Assembly: GCF_002914525.1 (NCBI RefSeq)
Contig: NZ_LODW01000127.1
Location: 62,001-126,000, forward strand
Source of the DNA: Rhizobium hidalgonense
Lineage (GTDB): Bacteria; Pseudomonadota; Alphaproteobacteria; Rhizobiales; Rhizobiaceae
Length of the DNA: 64,000 nucleotides
Reading direction: 5' to 3'
The notes under the pieces were generated by a model. That model did not search any database. It saw only the letters and a program-made list of their open reading frames with translations, and was not told where the DNA came from. Below are positions 1 through 7,967 of the stretch, piece by piece; the first letter of the stretch is position 1, and every line of letters begins with the position of its first letter. The position numbers and the translations under genes were made by a program.

Positions 1-843
1 TCGATGACGAAGACGGTGAATGCTGCGATCGTCGGCCGGCTGATGCTCGACGGCAAGATTTCCTTCGACGACGACGATTTGCTGGCGCAGTGGAAGAACG
101 ACGGGCGCGCCAAGATCAAGGTCTCCGATCTGCTCGGCATGGAGAGCGGCCTTGCCTTTAACGAGGATTATGGCGATGTCGCCGATGTGACGCGCATGCT
201 CTATCTCGATCCCGGCATGGTATCGCTGCCGGCCAACGCACCGATGGAGGCAGAGCCCGGCAAGCGCTTCCGCTATTCGAGCGGCACGGCGGTGCTTTTG
301 TCACGCATCTGGATGGATAGGGTCGGTAATGCACAGGCGGCCTTTTCCTATCCTGGCGACGCGCTGTTTTCGCCGCTCGGCATGACGAGCGCCGTCTTCG
401 AACTCGATGCGCGCGGCACCTTTGCCGGAAGCTCCTATCTCTATGCGACGGCGCATGACTGGGCGCGTTTCGGGCAGTTCCTGCTGCAGGACGGAGTTTG
501 GGACGGCCAGCGGCTGCTGCCGGAGGGTTTTGTCGGCGCCATGCGCACGCCGACGGCAGCGTCGAACGGCCGCTATACGCAGGGCCAGGCTTGGCTGGCG
601 CCCGGCGGTTCAAATGCTAAATCTGGGCTGCCTGAGGATACGTTCTGGCTGACGGGGCATGATGGGCAGAGCATGGCGATCGTGCCGTCTGCCGATCTGG
701 TCGTCGTGAGACTCGGCCTGACACCGAGCTGGCTCGGCTATCAGCCGCAGACGCTTCTCAAGGCTGTTCTGGGGGCCTTGCCGCAAACGGGAGCACCGCA
801 ACAGCAGGCCGTGTCGCAACAGCCAGCGCAGCCGCAGCCATAG
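1..843 (+). CDS. Beta-lactamase-fold serine hydrolase, 3' part (truncated by window edge)
   Basis: The reading frame is open from base 1, and the first four codons read S-M-T-K, a match to the catalytic SxxK of class C beta-lactamase / D-alanyl-D-alanine carboxypeptidase-like hydrolases. The true start is therefore upstream and the ATG at position 4 is internal. Further family landmarks are R-Y-S-S-G-T at about nt 271-288 (the Y-x-N/S position) and G-H-D-G-Q at about nt 655-669 (the KTG/HxG position). The tail is rich in Q, A and P. These enzymes are usually periplasmic or membrane-anchored, but the signal peptide would lie outside the window. The substrate cannot be told; esterase, amide hydrolase or PBP-like activity are all possible. 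It converges on the lytic transglycosylase gene with only 30 nt between them. Confidence 0.85.
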   Translation, partial: SMTKTVNAAIVGRLMLDGKISFDDDDLLAQWKNDGRAKIKVSDLLGMESGLAFNEDYGDVADVTRMLYLDPGMVSLPANAPMEAEPGKRFRYSSGTAVLLSRIWMDRVGNAQAAFSYPGDALFSPLGMTSAVFELDARGTFAGSSYLYATAHDWARFGQFLLQDGVWDGQRLLPEGFVGAMRTPTAASNGRYTQGQAWLAPGGSNAKSGLPEDTFWLTGHDGQSMAIVPSADLVVVRLGLTPSWLGYQPQTLLKAVLGALPQTGAPQQQAVSQQPAQPQP

Positions 844-873
844 GCGACTTCCGTCGTTCCAGTCGTTTATTGT

Positions 874-1800
874 TTAATAGTTGCCCTGGGCGATGTCGGT
901 CATGCCCTTGCGCTTGGCGTCGTAATAATAGCCGCGCGCATAGAGGCGCACGGCATCGTCTTCCCTGCTGTCGGAGACGAGCCAAGCGCCGCGCAGATAT
1001 TTTGCGGCATATTTGATATTGGTCTCGGCATCGAAGAGACCGCCCGGAGCGCCGTCATACCCCATGGACTTGGCCGTATTGTACTTGATCTGCATCAGGC
1101 CGAAATAGCCGCGCTTGTTGTAAGCCTTGGGATTGTAGCGGCTCTCGCGATGGACAATGCGGTGGAGCAGGGTCTCGGGAATTTCGTAGAGCTTCGAATA
1201 TTTCTGAATGAGCTTGGTGACGAAGCTCTTTTCGACCGTCGGCGCATCGTCTTTGTCGTCGTCACTGAACATCGGCGGTGCCGTCGGCGGATCGATCGGC
1301 CCGGATTCGTCGAAACCGTAATCCATGCTGGCACGCGGTGTGGTGTCGACTGCGGCAAGTGCTGCAAGCGCACTGTTTTGCGGTGTCGCCGCAAAGGCGA
1401 GCTGCGTCGTCGGCTGCGCCGGGGTTCCCGGACGCGGCGTCGGCACCACGGACTGGATCGCCGTCATCTCGGGCGTCAGCGGGATCTGCGCATAGGCCGC
1501 CGGCTGCATGGGAAGATCGGCAGGCTGAGGGGCTGTCACGCTCGGCATCGCCGTTGCGGTCAGTGAGGGTGATGCCGGGGGAATGGTGGCACCGGCGACC
1601 TGACCGGCCGCGCCCTCCGCTGTCGGGATAGCCGCAAGTGTGGCATCTTCACCGGGTTTCGGCATCGGCACCACGGTCTGGGCGGCTGTCAGTTCGGCCT
1701 GGGAGGTGTATTCGACGCTGGCGCATCCCGTCATCACGCCGCAGAGTATCGTCGAAACGACAAGACTGCGTTTCAGGCCGGACAATCCGATCGCTACCAT
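874..1800 (-). CDS. SLT-domain lytic transglycosylase, lipoprotein
   Basis: This 308-residue protein would cleave peptidoglycan glycan strands in the periplasm. I chose the ATG at 1800 because it gives a short lipoprotein signal (K-R-S-L-V-V-S-T-I-L...V-M-T-G-C) with a lipobox cysteine near residue 25; the open frame continues upstream to 2355 but runs antisense to the LysE gene. The middle third is low-complexity A/P/T and holds two copies of a short repeat, T-A-A-Q-T-V-V-P-M-P-K-P-G and T-A-I-Q-S-V-V-P-T-P-R-P-G. The C-terminal third is an SLT domain: H-R-E-S-R-Y-N-P with the catalytic Glu, F-G-L-M-Q-I, and F-D-A-E-T-N-I-K-Y. It resembles the second transglycosylase at 6038-6658 in the SLT core. 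Confidence in the family is high; the specific MltX class is not assigned. Confidence 0.9.
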   Translation of the reverse strand: MVAIGLSGLKRSLVVSTILCGVMTGCASVEYTSQAELTAAQTVVPMPKPGEDATLAAIPTAEGAAGQVAGATIPPASPSLTATAMPSVTAPQPADLPMQPAAYAQIPLTPEMTAIQSVVPTPRPGTPAQPTTQLAFAATPQNSALAALAAVDTTPRASMDYGFDESGPIDPPTAPPMFSDDDKDDAPTVEKSFVTKLIQKYSKLYEIPETLLHRIVHRESRYNPKAYNKRGYFGLMQIKYNTAKSMGYDGAPGGLFDAETNIKYAAKYLRGAWLVSDSREDDAVRLYARGYYYDAKRKGMTDIAQGNY

Positions 1801-1946
1801 TCCGCCACTTTCGTGAAATCGCGCCGCCCCGGCAGCGTTATAAAAGTTACTAAAAAGCTTAAACCCTGCCGACCCCATTAACCTATTTGTGGCATTCCGG
1901 CAACCACGGATTATTTCCAAGCTGAAACAGGGCGATACCCGGATTT

Positions 1947-2582
1947 CTAAGCCGCAATGCGGCGATAGCCGGCCGTTACGGCGCCTGCGGCGATCAACAG
2001 AGTGCCGCCCGTCCGGTTTACGGCGCGCTGGACGCTTGCCTTGCGAATCAGTCCACGAGCGGAATGGGCGAGAAACGCGTAGGTGGCGGCGTTGAGGATC
2101 GCCAGCACCAGGAAGGTCGCTTCCATGATCGCCATCTGCCCGAAGAAGGGTAAGGCGGGATCGAGGAACTGCGGCACGAAGGCGACGAAGAAGATAATGC
2201 TCTTCGGATTTAGCGCCGTGACGACATATGCGTGGAGGAAAATCTTGAGCGACTTTTCCTCCGGCAGATTGTCGTTGTCGGCAACAAGTTCGCCGATGAT
2301 TGGAGCCCGCCACAGCTTGATTCCCAGCCAGATCAGGTAGGCGCCGCCGATCCACTTCAAGACGGCGAAAAGCGCGGCGGAGGCGGCCAGGACGGCGCCG
2401 AGCCCAAAGAGAGACGCGGTCATCGCGGTGAAGTCACCAAGTGCCACGCCGCCCACCGTCGCAAACGCAGTCCTGCGTCCATGACCGAGCGCATAGGAAA
2501 CGACGAGCAGTATCGTCGGCCCCGGAATGGCCAGCATGATGGCGGATGCGGCCGCAAAAGCGAACCAGGCTTCAAGTGACAT
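1947..2582 (-). CDS. LysE/RhtB-family amino-acid exporter
   Basis: This 211-residue protein is almost entirely hydrophobic, with about six membrane segments as in the LysE superfamily. The N-terminal signature M-L-A-I-P-G-P-T-I-L and the G-H-G-R-R loop are present, as is N-P-K-S-I-I-F-F-V-A-F-V-P-Q-F in the second half, which is the conserved internal motif of RhtB-type exporters. It likely exports an amino acid or derivative such as homoserine, threonine or a cysteine metabolite; the substrate cannot be read from sequence. The ATG at 2582 is preceded by a G/A-rich Shine-Dalgarno stretch (AGGAGGAGACACC). It stands alone, flanked by genes on the same strand with no obvious link. Confidence 0.9.
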   Translation of the reverse strand: MSLEAWFAFAAASAIMLAIPGPTILLVVSYALGHGRRTAFATVGGVALGDFTAMTASLFGLGAVLAASAALFAVLKWIGGAYLIWLGIKLWRAPIIGELVADNDNLPEEKSLKIFLHAYVVTALNPKSIIFFVAFVPQFLDPALPFFGQMAIMEATFLVLAILNAATYAFLAHSARGLIRKASVQRAVNRTGGTLLIAAGAVTAGYRRIAA

Positions 2583-2639
2583 GGTGTCTCCTCCTATTCC
2601 TCAGGAACAAGCAAAGACACCATATTAACCATCCGTCAA

Positions 2640-3851
2640 TCACGCTTCTTTGTATTTCTGGCCTATATTGTCCATGACTTCGGCAAACCATGCCGTCGAC
2701 AGGTCGAAAGCCTTGCCGCCCTTGATGCGCGGGAATTCTATAGTGCGCAATTTACCGTTTTGCGCTTCATCGTGGCCGGTGACGCCGGAGACTTTGTTGA
2801 GCGCGCTTTCGACGGCGAGATCGACCATGCTCTGGATCAGCCGGAGGTCGTCGCTATTGGCAGGCGCCGAGCGGGCGAAGTAGCCTGATTTCTGCACGAG
2901 AGAACGCTCGGCGTTCAGCAGGCTGGCGAACTGCTTCTGGAACCAGGCGCCGACGTTGATCGTGTCGATCTTCACATGGCCGAAGGCGTCGCGCTTGACG
3001 GTCTCGCCGGCGGCTTCGCGCTCCGCGACGATGGCGTCGAGGCAAGCGCCCTCGGAGACGAAGACGGTGGCGTGGCCGTTGCGGTCCATGCTTTCCTTCA
3101 GGCGGGCGGCCTCGGCGTCGAGGTCGAAGGCCATTTCAGGCAGGTAGACGGCGTCGATGCTTTTGAGATGCGCGTCCATCATCAGGCCATCGACATACTG
3201 GTTGCGGCTGGTGCGCTGGAGATAGGCGCGGGCGGTAGCGGCCGTCAGCCAGCCGCAATGGCGGCCCATGACCTCGTGGATGACGAGGGTGCGGGGCGCG
3301 GCCGTCTGTTCATTGCCGACATTGTCGAAGAAATGTGCGCCGACCTCTGCGGCCGTCCAGGCGCCGAGCGACTGGCGGATCGGCACGACGTCGTTGTCGA
3401 CGGTCTTCGGCAGGCCGACTACGGTGAGGTTGTAGCCGTTGGCGGCGAGATAGGCGGCAAGGTCGGCGGCGGTGGTGTTGGTGTCGTCGCCGCCGATCGT
3501 GTGGAGAATGGTGATGCCGTCATTGGCGAGGCGTTCGGCGGCGACCCTGAGCGGGTTGTCGCCTTCCTTGACCAGGCCGCGCTTGACGCAGTCGGCGGCA
3601 TTAGTGAGCTTGACGCGGCTATTGCCGATCGGCGACCCGCCATAACGATGCAGCAGTGGCGCCTTTTCGCGCATCTCGCGGGTGATCGCGATGCTGTCGC
3701 CGAGCAATACGCCCTGGTAGCCGGACTTGTAGGCGACAATATCGAGGTCGGGGGCAATGTCGCTGTAGCGTTCGATGAGGCCGCCGACGGCGGAGGAAAG
3801 ACAGGGCGCCAGGCCTCCGGCGGTCAGCATTGCAACTTTCTGCTTGGCCAT
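2640..3851 (-). CDS. pfp: Pyrophosphate-dependent 6-phosphofructokinase
   Basis: This 403-residue member of the PfkA superfamily phosphorylates fructose 6-phosphate to fructose 1,6-bisphosphate. Residues 120-126 read G-G-D-D-T-N-T. Family knowledge says Asp in place of the second-motif Gly (GGDG in ATP enzymes) blocks ATP and marks pyrophosphate as phosphoryl donor. P-K-T-V-D-N-D at 148-154 is the substrate-binding motif, and M-G-R-H-C-G-W near 195-201 is the MGRxxG motif. An AGGAGG Shine-Dalgarno sits just upstream of the ATG at 3851. Rhizobia use mainly the Entner-Doudoroff route, so a reversible PPi enzyme may serve glycolysis or gluconeogenesis. It stands alone in the local context. Confidence 0.93.
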   Translation of the reverse strand: MAKQKVAMLTAGGLAPCLSSAVGGLIERYSDIAPDLDIVAYKSGYQGVLLGDSIAITREMREKAPLLHRYGGSPIGNSRVKLTNAADCVKRGLVKEGDNPLRVAAERLANDGITILHTIGGDDTNTTAADLAAYLAANGYNLTVVGLPKTVDNDVVPIRQSLGAWTAAEVGAHFFDNVGNEQTAAPRTLVIHEVMGRHCGWLTAATARAYLQRTSRNQYVDGLMMDAHLKSIDAVYLPEMAFDLDAEAARLKESMDRNGHATVFVSEGACLDAIVAEREAAGETVKRDAFGHVKIDTINVGAWFQKQFASLLNAERSLVQKSGYFARSAPANSDDLRLIQSMVDLAVESALNKVSGVTGHDEAQNGKLRTIEFPRIKGGKAFDLSTAWFAEVMDNIGQKYKEA

Positions 3852-4310
3852 GATCCCTCCTATGGCGTTTCGGTGCGGCGGCGTCAGCTATAGGCGTCGC
3901 ATCGAATTCGACTCGAGCGACGCGCTTCAGTGCATTGTTTTCATGCATGTCGTTATCCCGGACCCGCTGCACACTTCCGGGCAACATGCATGAGGGCATG
4001 GATGCGGCAGGGAAAGGAGCCTGTAAAGTAAAGAATTTACGAAAAAGCGCCTTTCTGCCGCGCGGCGACCCTAAGAGCTGATATAATCGTTTCAAGCCCG
4101 TTCTGACTGCCGAGAACTCTTGTGGAAATTGCCGGCGCGGCGCGCTGCGAAGCGGAGGTGCCGAGCGCACGAGGAACCTTTGCTGCGTTGCGACAATTAC
4201 CAAATCGTGAAAACTGTGTTCGGTCCTACGACCAATAGTCGCCTTGCAAAGGCTACGATTCTTTGGTCAAGCTGTTTGCATATAAGTCGACAAGCATGCG
4301 AGAGATTTCG
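3852..4310. other. Intergenic region between divergent pfp and TerB-DnaJ genes
   Basis: This 459-bp stretch separates two divergently transcribed genes and should contain both promoters. It holds several frames but none with convincing codon use or a ribosome-binding site. I could not identify a -35/-10 pair or operator with confidence. The segment around 4021-4045 is AT-rich relative to its surroundings and is the likeliest promoter location. Confidence 0.4.
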
Positions 4311-5018
4311 ATGTCCTTCTGGGAAAAACTGTTGAATGCCATTGGCAATACCGCGGGCAATGCGCTGTCTGCGGTCGTCGAGGCTATCCGAACGGTTTTC
4401 GAAGGCGATCCCGAGACCCGGCGCAAGGTGGCTTTCTCCGTGGCGATCATCGCGTTGTCGGCCAAGATGGCCAAGGCCGACGGCATCGTCAGCGAGAAGG
4501 AAGTCGAAGCCTTCCGCGAAATCTTCGAATTCCCTGAAGACCAGGCAAAGAACGTCGCCAGGCTTTACAACCTCGCACGCCAGGACGTGGCCGGCTACGA
4601 AGCCTATGCCGAACGGCTCTCGACGCTCTGCGTTACCTGCGCGGCCAATTGCACGGTACTGGAAGACGTGCTCGACGGTCTCTTCCATATCGCCAAAGCC
4701 GATGGGCTGATCCACGAGAAAGAATTGAATTTCCTCAGTCATATCGGCGAGATCTTCCAGATGAGCGAGACGCGCTTCGAGCAGATTGCCGCCCGTCACG
4801 TCTCGTCCGGGGGCGATCCCTACAAGGTGCTCGGTGTTTTGCCCTCGGACGATTTCCCGACCATCCGCCGCCGCTATCATGGTCTCGTCAGCGAACATCA
4901 TCCGGATCGGCTGATCTCGCGCGGCGTGCCGAGGGAGTTCCATGTTATTGCCAATGAGCGCATGGCGGCGCTGAACGCCGCCTATGAGGCGATCGAGAAG
5001 GAACGCCGCGCCGCATGA
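4311..5018 (+). CDS. TerB-like domain plus C-terminal J-domain protein (DjlA-like)
   Basis: This 235-residue protein has a TerB-like helical domain at about 38-160, with two internal acidic motifs of the same type (K-A-D-G-I-V-S-E-K-E at 55-64 and K-A-D-G-L-I-H-E-K-E at 129-138). A DnaJ domain follows at about 169-232 and has the essential H-P-D at 197-199. The arrangement is that of DjlA-type DnaK co-chaperones. I see no clear N-terminal transmembrane anchor, unlike E. coli DjlA. An in-frame TTG at 4263 would add 16 residues, but the ATG at 4311 after GAGAG gives the better start. Its stop overlaps the amidase start (ATGA), so the two are translationally coupled, which suggests a role in envelope quality control. 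The J-domain call is firm; the partner is unknown. Confidence 0.88.
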   Translation: MSFWEKLLNAIGNTAGNALSAVVEAIRTVFEGDPETRRKVAFSVAIIALSAKMAKADGIVSEKEVEAFREIFEFPEDQAKNVARLYNLARQDVAGYEAYAERLSTLCVTCAANCTVLEDVLDGLFHIAKADGLIHEKELNFLSHIGEIFQMSETRFEQIAARHVSSGGDPYKVLGVLPSDDFPTIRRRYHGLVSEHHPDRLISRGVPREFHVIANERMAALNAAYEAIEKERRAA

Positions 5019-5776
5019 CCTCTTTCGAGGCCGACTGCGGGAGTGCCCGCGTGCAGCCTTCGCCGAACCATGGCGAGCGCGCGGACGGGCGTCGTCCGGA
5101 CATGATCCTGTTGCACTATACCGGCATGCCGACGGCTTTCGGCGCGCTCGACTGGCTCTGTCGCGCCGAGAGCCAGGTTTCCAGCCATTACTTCGTGCAT
5201 GAGAACGGCGAGGTGGTGCAGCTCGTACCGGAGGTCCGGCGTGCTTGGCACGCGGGCAAGAGCAGCTGGCACGGCGAGACGGATATCAATTCGCTATCGA
5301 TCGGCATCGAGATCGCCAATGCCGGCCACCCCGGCGGGCTTCCCGATTATCCGAAAGAACAGATCGCCGCGGTAATCGAATTGTGTCGCGACTGTGTCAA
5401 ACGTTGGTCGATCGCACCGGAACGAGTCCTTGGGCACTCCGATGTGGCCCCAGTCCGCAAGGTCGATCCGGGCGAAAAATTCCCCTGGGCCGAGCTCCAC
5501 AGGGCGGGCATCGGGCACTGGGTCGAGCCGGCAACGATCACCGGCGGGCGCTTCTTCCAGCGGGGTGATGCCGGCCAGCCTGTCGAAGCGCTGCAGTCAA
5601 TGCTGTCTCTCTATGGATACAGCACTGAAATCACAGGCCAATTTTCCGACAAGACGGCGGGCGACGTAGAAGCTTTCCAGCGCCATTTCCGGCCTGAACG
5701 GGTGGATGGCATCGCCGATTTCTCGACGATCGACACGTTGCATCGGCTGCTGTCGGCGCTGCCGCGCTATTCCTGA
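5015..5776 (+). CDS. N-acetylmuramoyl-L-alanine amidase (AmpD-like) with peptidoglycan-binding domain
   Basis: This 253-residue Amidase_2 protein cleaves the bond between N-acetylmuramic acid and L-alanine in peptidoglycan or recycled anhydro-muropeptides. L-L-H-Y-T at 32-36 supplies the first zinc histidine, L-G-H-S-D-V-A-P near 142-149 the second, and the downstream K-V-D-P-G segment the third ligand and catalytic residues. A C-terminal PG_binding_1 repeat (L-Q-S-M-L-S-L-Y-G-Y...F-Q) follows at about 185-250. No signal peptide is visible, so it may be cytosolic like AmpD or exported another way. It overlaps the J-domain gene by 4 nt and is followed by a strong hairpin at 5798-5829. Confidence 0.9.
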   Translation: MTSFEADCGSARVQPSPNHGERADGRRPDMILLHYTGMPTAFGALDWLCRAESQVSSHYFVHENGEVVQLVPEVRRAWHAGKSSWHGETDINSLSIGIEIANAGHPGGLPDYPKEQIAAVIELCRDCVKRWSIAPERVLGHSDVAPVRKVDPGEKFPWAELHRAGIGHWVEPATITGGRFFQRGDAGQPVEALQSMLSLYGYSTEITGQFSDKTAGDVEAFQRHFRPERVDGIADFSTIDTLHRLLSALPRYS

Positions 5777-5797
5777 TTCCTCGGCAATTACTGAAAC

Positions 5798-5829
5798 GCC
5801 GAATTTCGCATTGCAGCGCGAAATTCGGC
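5798..5829 (+). terminator. Perfect 12-bp inverted repeat downstream of the amidase gene
   Basis: GCCGAATTTCGC at 5798-5809 pairs exactly with GCGAAATTCGGC at 5818-5829 around an 8-nt loop. It lies 22 nt after the amidase stop. No T-run follows directly, so it is either a weak or factor-assisted terminator, or an mRNA 3'-end stabiliser. Confidence 0.5.
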
Positions 5830-5948
5830 CTGCCACATCATTTCCCTATTATCTCCTCATTGCGATGGTCTAAGAACGTCCGCCAAGCGGTCTCGTGATT
5901 GTTTTCGAGTTAAACCGCGGGCGTTATGTGAAACGATAAGAATTACCG

Positions 5949-5980
5949 TGAATTCAGATCGCTCTTTGATCTAGAATTCA
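5949..5980. promoter_or_regulatory. Interrupted palindrome upstream of lytic transglycosylase
   Basis: TGAATTCAGATC at 5949-5960 mirrors GATCTAGAATTCA at 5968-5980 with a single extra base in the right arm and a 7-nt centre. It lies 57 nt before the ATG at 6038, the usual place for an operator or leader hairpin. No regulator is identifiable. Confidence 0.35.
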
Positions 5981-6037
5981 TTATGACAGCGAGGCGCGCC
6001 GTCTGGAAATTCTTTGGGTCGGAGTGTTCAAGACTAC

Positions 6038-6658
6038 ATGAGAAAACTGATTGTTGTTGCTGCAACGTGCGTTGGCATGGTGCTGGCGGGAAATAGCTTT
6101 GCCTTTGCGAATGATTGGGGTGTGCGATCCGATGCGCCGGTGAAGAAAGTCGAGCGTCCTTCGAAGAAGGCAGAGCGTCCGTTGAAGAAAGCGGAACGTT
6201 CGGTCAAGCCGGCGAAGCGTCCGCTCAAGACGGCGGAACGCCCGCTGAAGACGGTCGAGCGCCAGAGCGGCTATCCCGTCGCCGATGTTTCCGCCAATTC
6301 CTATTCCGCGCTGATCAGCAAATATGCGAACCAATATAATGTACCTGTTGCGCTGGCGACCGCGGTCATCCGCGTCGAAAGCAATTTCAATCCGAATGCG
6401 CGCGGCAGCCACGGTGAAATCGGCCTGATGCAGATCAAGCCTGCAACGGCCCGCATGATGGGTTATTCCGGCGCCGCCAAGGGCCTGTTCGATCCGGAAA
6501 CCAACATCAAGTACGGCATGAAATATCTGGCTGCCGCCCATGATCTCGGTGGTGGCGAGACCTGCAACACCATCCTCAAATACAATGCCGGCCATGGCGC
6601 CACGCGCATGAACCCGGTGTCCAAGTCCTATTGCGGCAAGGTTCTGGCAATACTCTGA
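6038..6658 (+). CDS. Secreted SLT lytic transglycosylase with lysine-rich repeat spacer
   Basis: This 206-residue protein has a Sec-type signal (M-R-K-L...S-F-A-F-A, cleavage near 24), so it acts in the periplasm. Residues about 33-77 are a basic spacer built from about six copies of a seven-residue unit of the form K-K-x-E-R-P-x. The SLT domain fills 90-200: I-R-V-E-S-N-F-N-P with the catalytic Glu, I-G-L-M-Q-I-K, and F-D-P-E-T-N-I-K-Y, with two late cysteines (E-T-C-N and S-Y-C-G) that could form a disulfide. The ATG at 6038 is used rather than the upstream TTG at 6014 because it begins a proper signal peptide. The basic spacer may bind anionic wall polymers or lipid A; that is inference. 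Confidence 0.9.
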   Translation: MRKLIVVAATCVGMVLAGNSFAFANDWGVRSDAPVKKVERPSKKAERPLKKAERSVKPAKRPLKTAERPLKTVERQSGYPVADVSANSYSALISKYANQYNVPVALATAVIRVESNFNPNARGSHGEIGLMQIKPATARMMGYSGAAKGLFDPETNIKYGMKYLAAAHDLGGGETCNTILKYNAGHGATRMNPVSKSYCGKVLAIL

Positions 6659-6739
6659 GCCTGAAGCGTTTATCCCTGACAAGAGCTGGATGATTCAGGA
6701 TGATTGCCATGGTATCGCTCGAAATTAGCGAGGTGCGAT

Positions 6740-7915
6740 ATGGCAGTCGATTTCAGGTTCATCGTTATCGGCCGCGGCATGATGGGTGCCGCGGCCGCAA
6801 AATATCTGGCACGCCAGACGGATGGCGTCGCCGTCATCGGCCCTGATGAGCCCGATGACCGCAGGACGCATCAAGGCGTCTTTGCCAGTCATTACGACGA
6901 AGGCCGCATCACCCGCACCATCGATCCGGATCGCGACTGGGCGCTGCTGGCCAATCGCTCGATCAGCCGCTACGACGAGATTGCCCGCGACAGCGCCGTC
7001 GACTTCTATAGAGAAATCGGCTGTGTCGTTGTCGCGCCTGACGGAAGCGACTATCTCGAAAGAACCCGGCAGGCCGCCGTTTCGCTCGGCGTCGAGACCA
7101 GTCTTCTCGACGAGGCCGGATTGAAGGCCGCCTTTCCCTTCTTCGCCTTTCCCGATGGCGCCGCCGGCGTCTTCGAGGCGAAGGGCGCCGGCCATATCAG
7201 CCCGCGCAGCCTGGTCAAGGCACAGTCGATGCTGGCGGAAAAGGCAGGTGCCGCCATCATTCGAGACCATGTCGTCTCGATCCGCAGCGAGGGCGGGTCG
7301 GCTGTCGTCCGGACCGCAGGCGGTCGGAGCTATCGCGGTGAAAAGGTGTTGCTGGCAGCGGGCGGATTTTCCATTGCGCAGAATCTGTTGGCGCGTCCGG
7401 TTGCGATGACGGTTTATGGTAGGACGGTAACGCTTTTCGAGGTGAGCGAGACCGATGCGGCGCGTCTTGCGGCCATGCCCTCGCTCATTCTCGATGTGCC
7501 CGGTATCCATATTTATCTGCTGCCGCCGATCCGTTATCCCGACGGCAAATTCTACCTGAAGATCGGCGGCGACCCCGACGATCTGGCGCTCGGCGACGAG
7601 ATGGAGATGCGCGCCTGGTTCAGAACCGAGGGGCGCGAGACCGTTCGCGCATATCTCGAACGCATCGTCGAAGCTCTCGTGCCCGACATGGCGCCGCTCT
7701 CGATTTCGACGGCAGCCTGCGTCGTGTCGCAGACGCAAAGCGGCTACCCGATGATCGGTTATACTTCATCGCCTGGAATCGCGGTGCTGACGGGCTGCGC
7801 CGGCACCTCGGCCAAGAGCTCGGACGAAATCGGCCGGCTTGGGGCCGAGCTGCTTTTAGCAGGCAGAATCAGCGAACAGGGCTACTCCACGGATTTCACA
7901 CCGCAATTTCGCTAA
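6740..7915 (+). CDS. FAD-dependent amine oxidoreductase (sarcosine / N-methyl amino acid oxidase-like)
   Basis: This 391-residue protein of the DAO family begins with a Rossmann dinucleotide fold, V-I-G-R-G-M-M-G-A-A-A-A, at about residues 8-19. G-H-I-S-P-R (about 150-155) and the C-terminal G-C-A-G-T-S-A-K-S-S segment fit the FAD-binding architecture of monomeric sarcosine oxidase and N-methyltryptophan oxidase, where the flavin is often covalently attached near such a Cys. It would oxidise a secondary or primary amine with O2, releasing H2O2. I chose the ATG at 6740, behind AGGTG, over the in-frame ATG at 6704 because it places the Rossmann strand at the N-terminus. The substrate is not identifiable. 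Confidence 0.85.
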   Translation: MAVDFRFIVIGRGMMGAAAAKYLARQTDGVAVIGPDEPDDRRTHQGVFASHYDEGRITRTIDPDRDWALLANRSISRYDEIARDSAVDFYREIGCVVVAPDGSDYLERTRQAAVSLGVETSLLDEAGLKAAFPFFAFPDGAAGVFEAKGAGHISPRSLVKAQSMLAEKAGAAIIRDHVVSIRSEGGSAVVRTAGGRSYRGEKVLLAAGGFSIAQNLLARPVAMTVYGRTVTLFEVSETDAARLAAMPSLILDVPGIHIYLLPPIRYPDGKFYLKIGGDPDDLALGDEMEMRAWFRTEGRETVRAYLERIVEALVPDMAPLSISTAACVVSQTQSGYPMIGYTSSPGIAVLTGCAGTSAKSSDEIGRLGAELLLAGRISEQGYSTDFTPQFR

Positions 7916-7967
7916 TTAAATTCTGATTTCGGTGGCAATTACCGTTTCTGTCGTTTATGGGAGCCCT

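Noticed and set aside
2976..3893. 305-codon plus-strand open frame
   Set aside because: It is antisense to pfp, whose protein has clear family motifs; the frame is a by-product of high GC content.
4311..5018. Tellurite-resistance gene reading of the TerB domain
   Set aside because: The J-domain at the C-terminus and lack of other ter genes point to a co-chaperone, not a tellurite locus.
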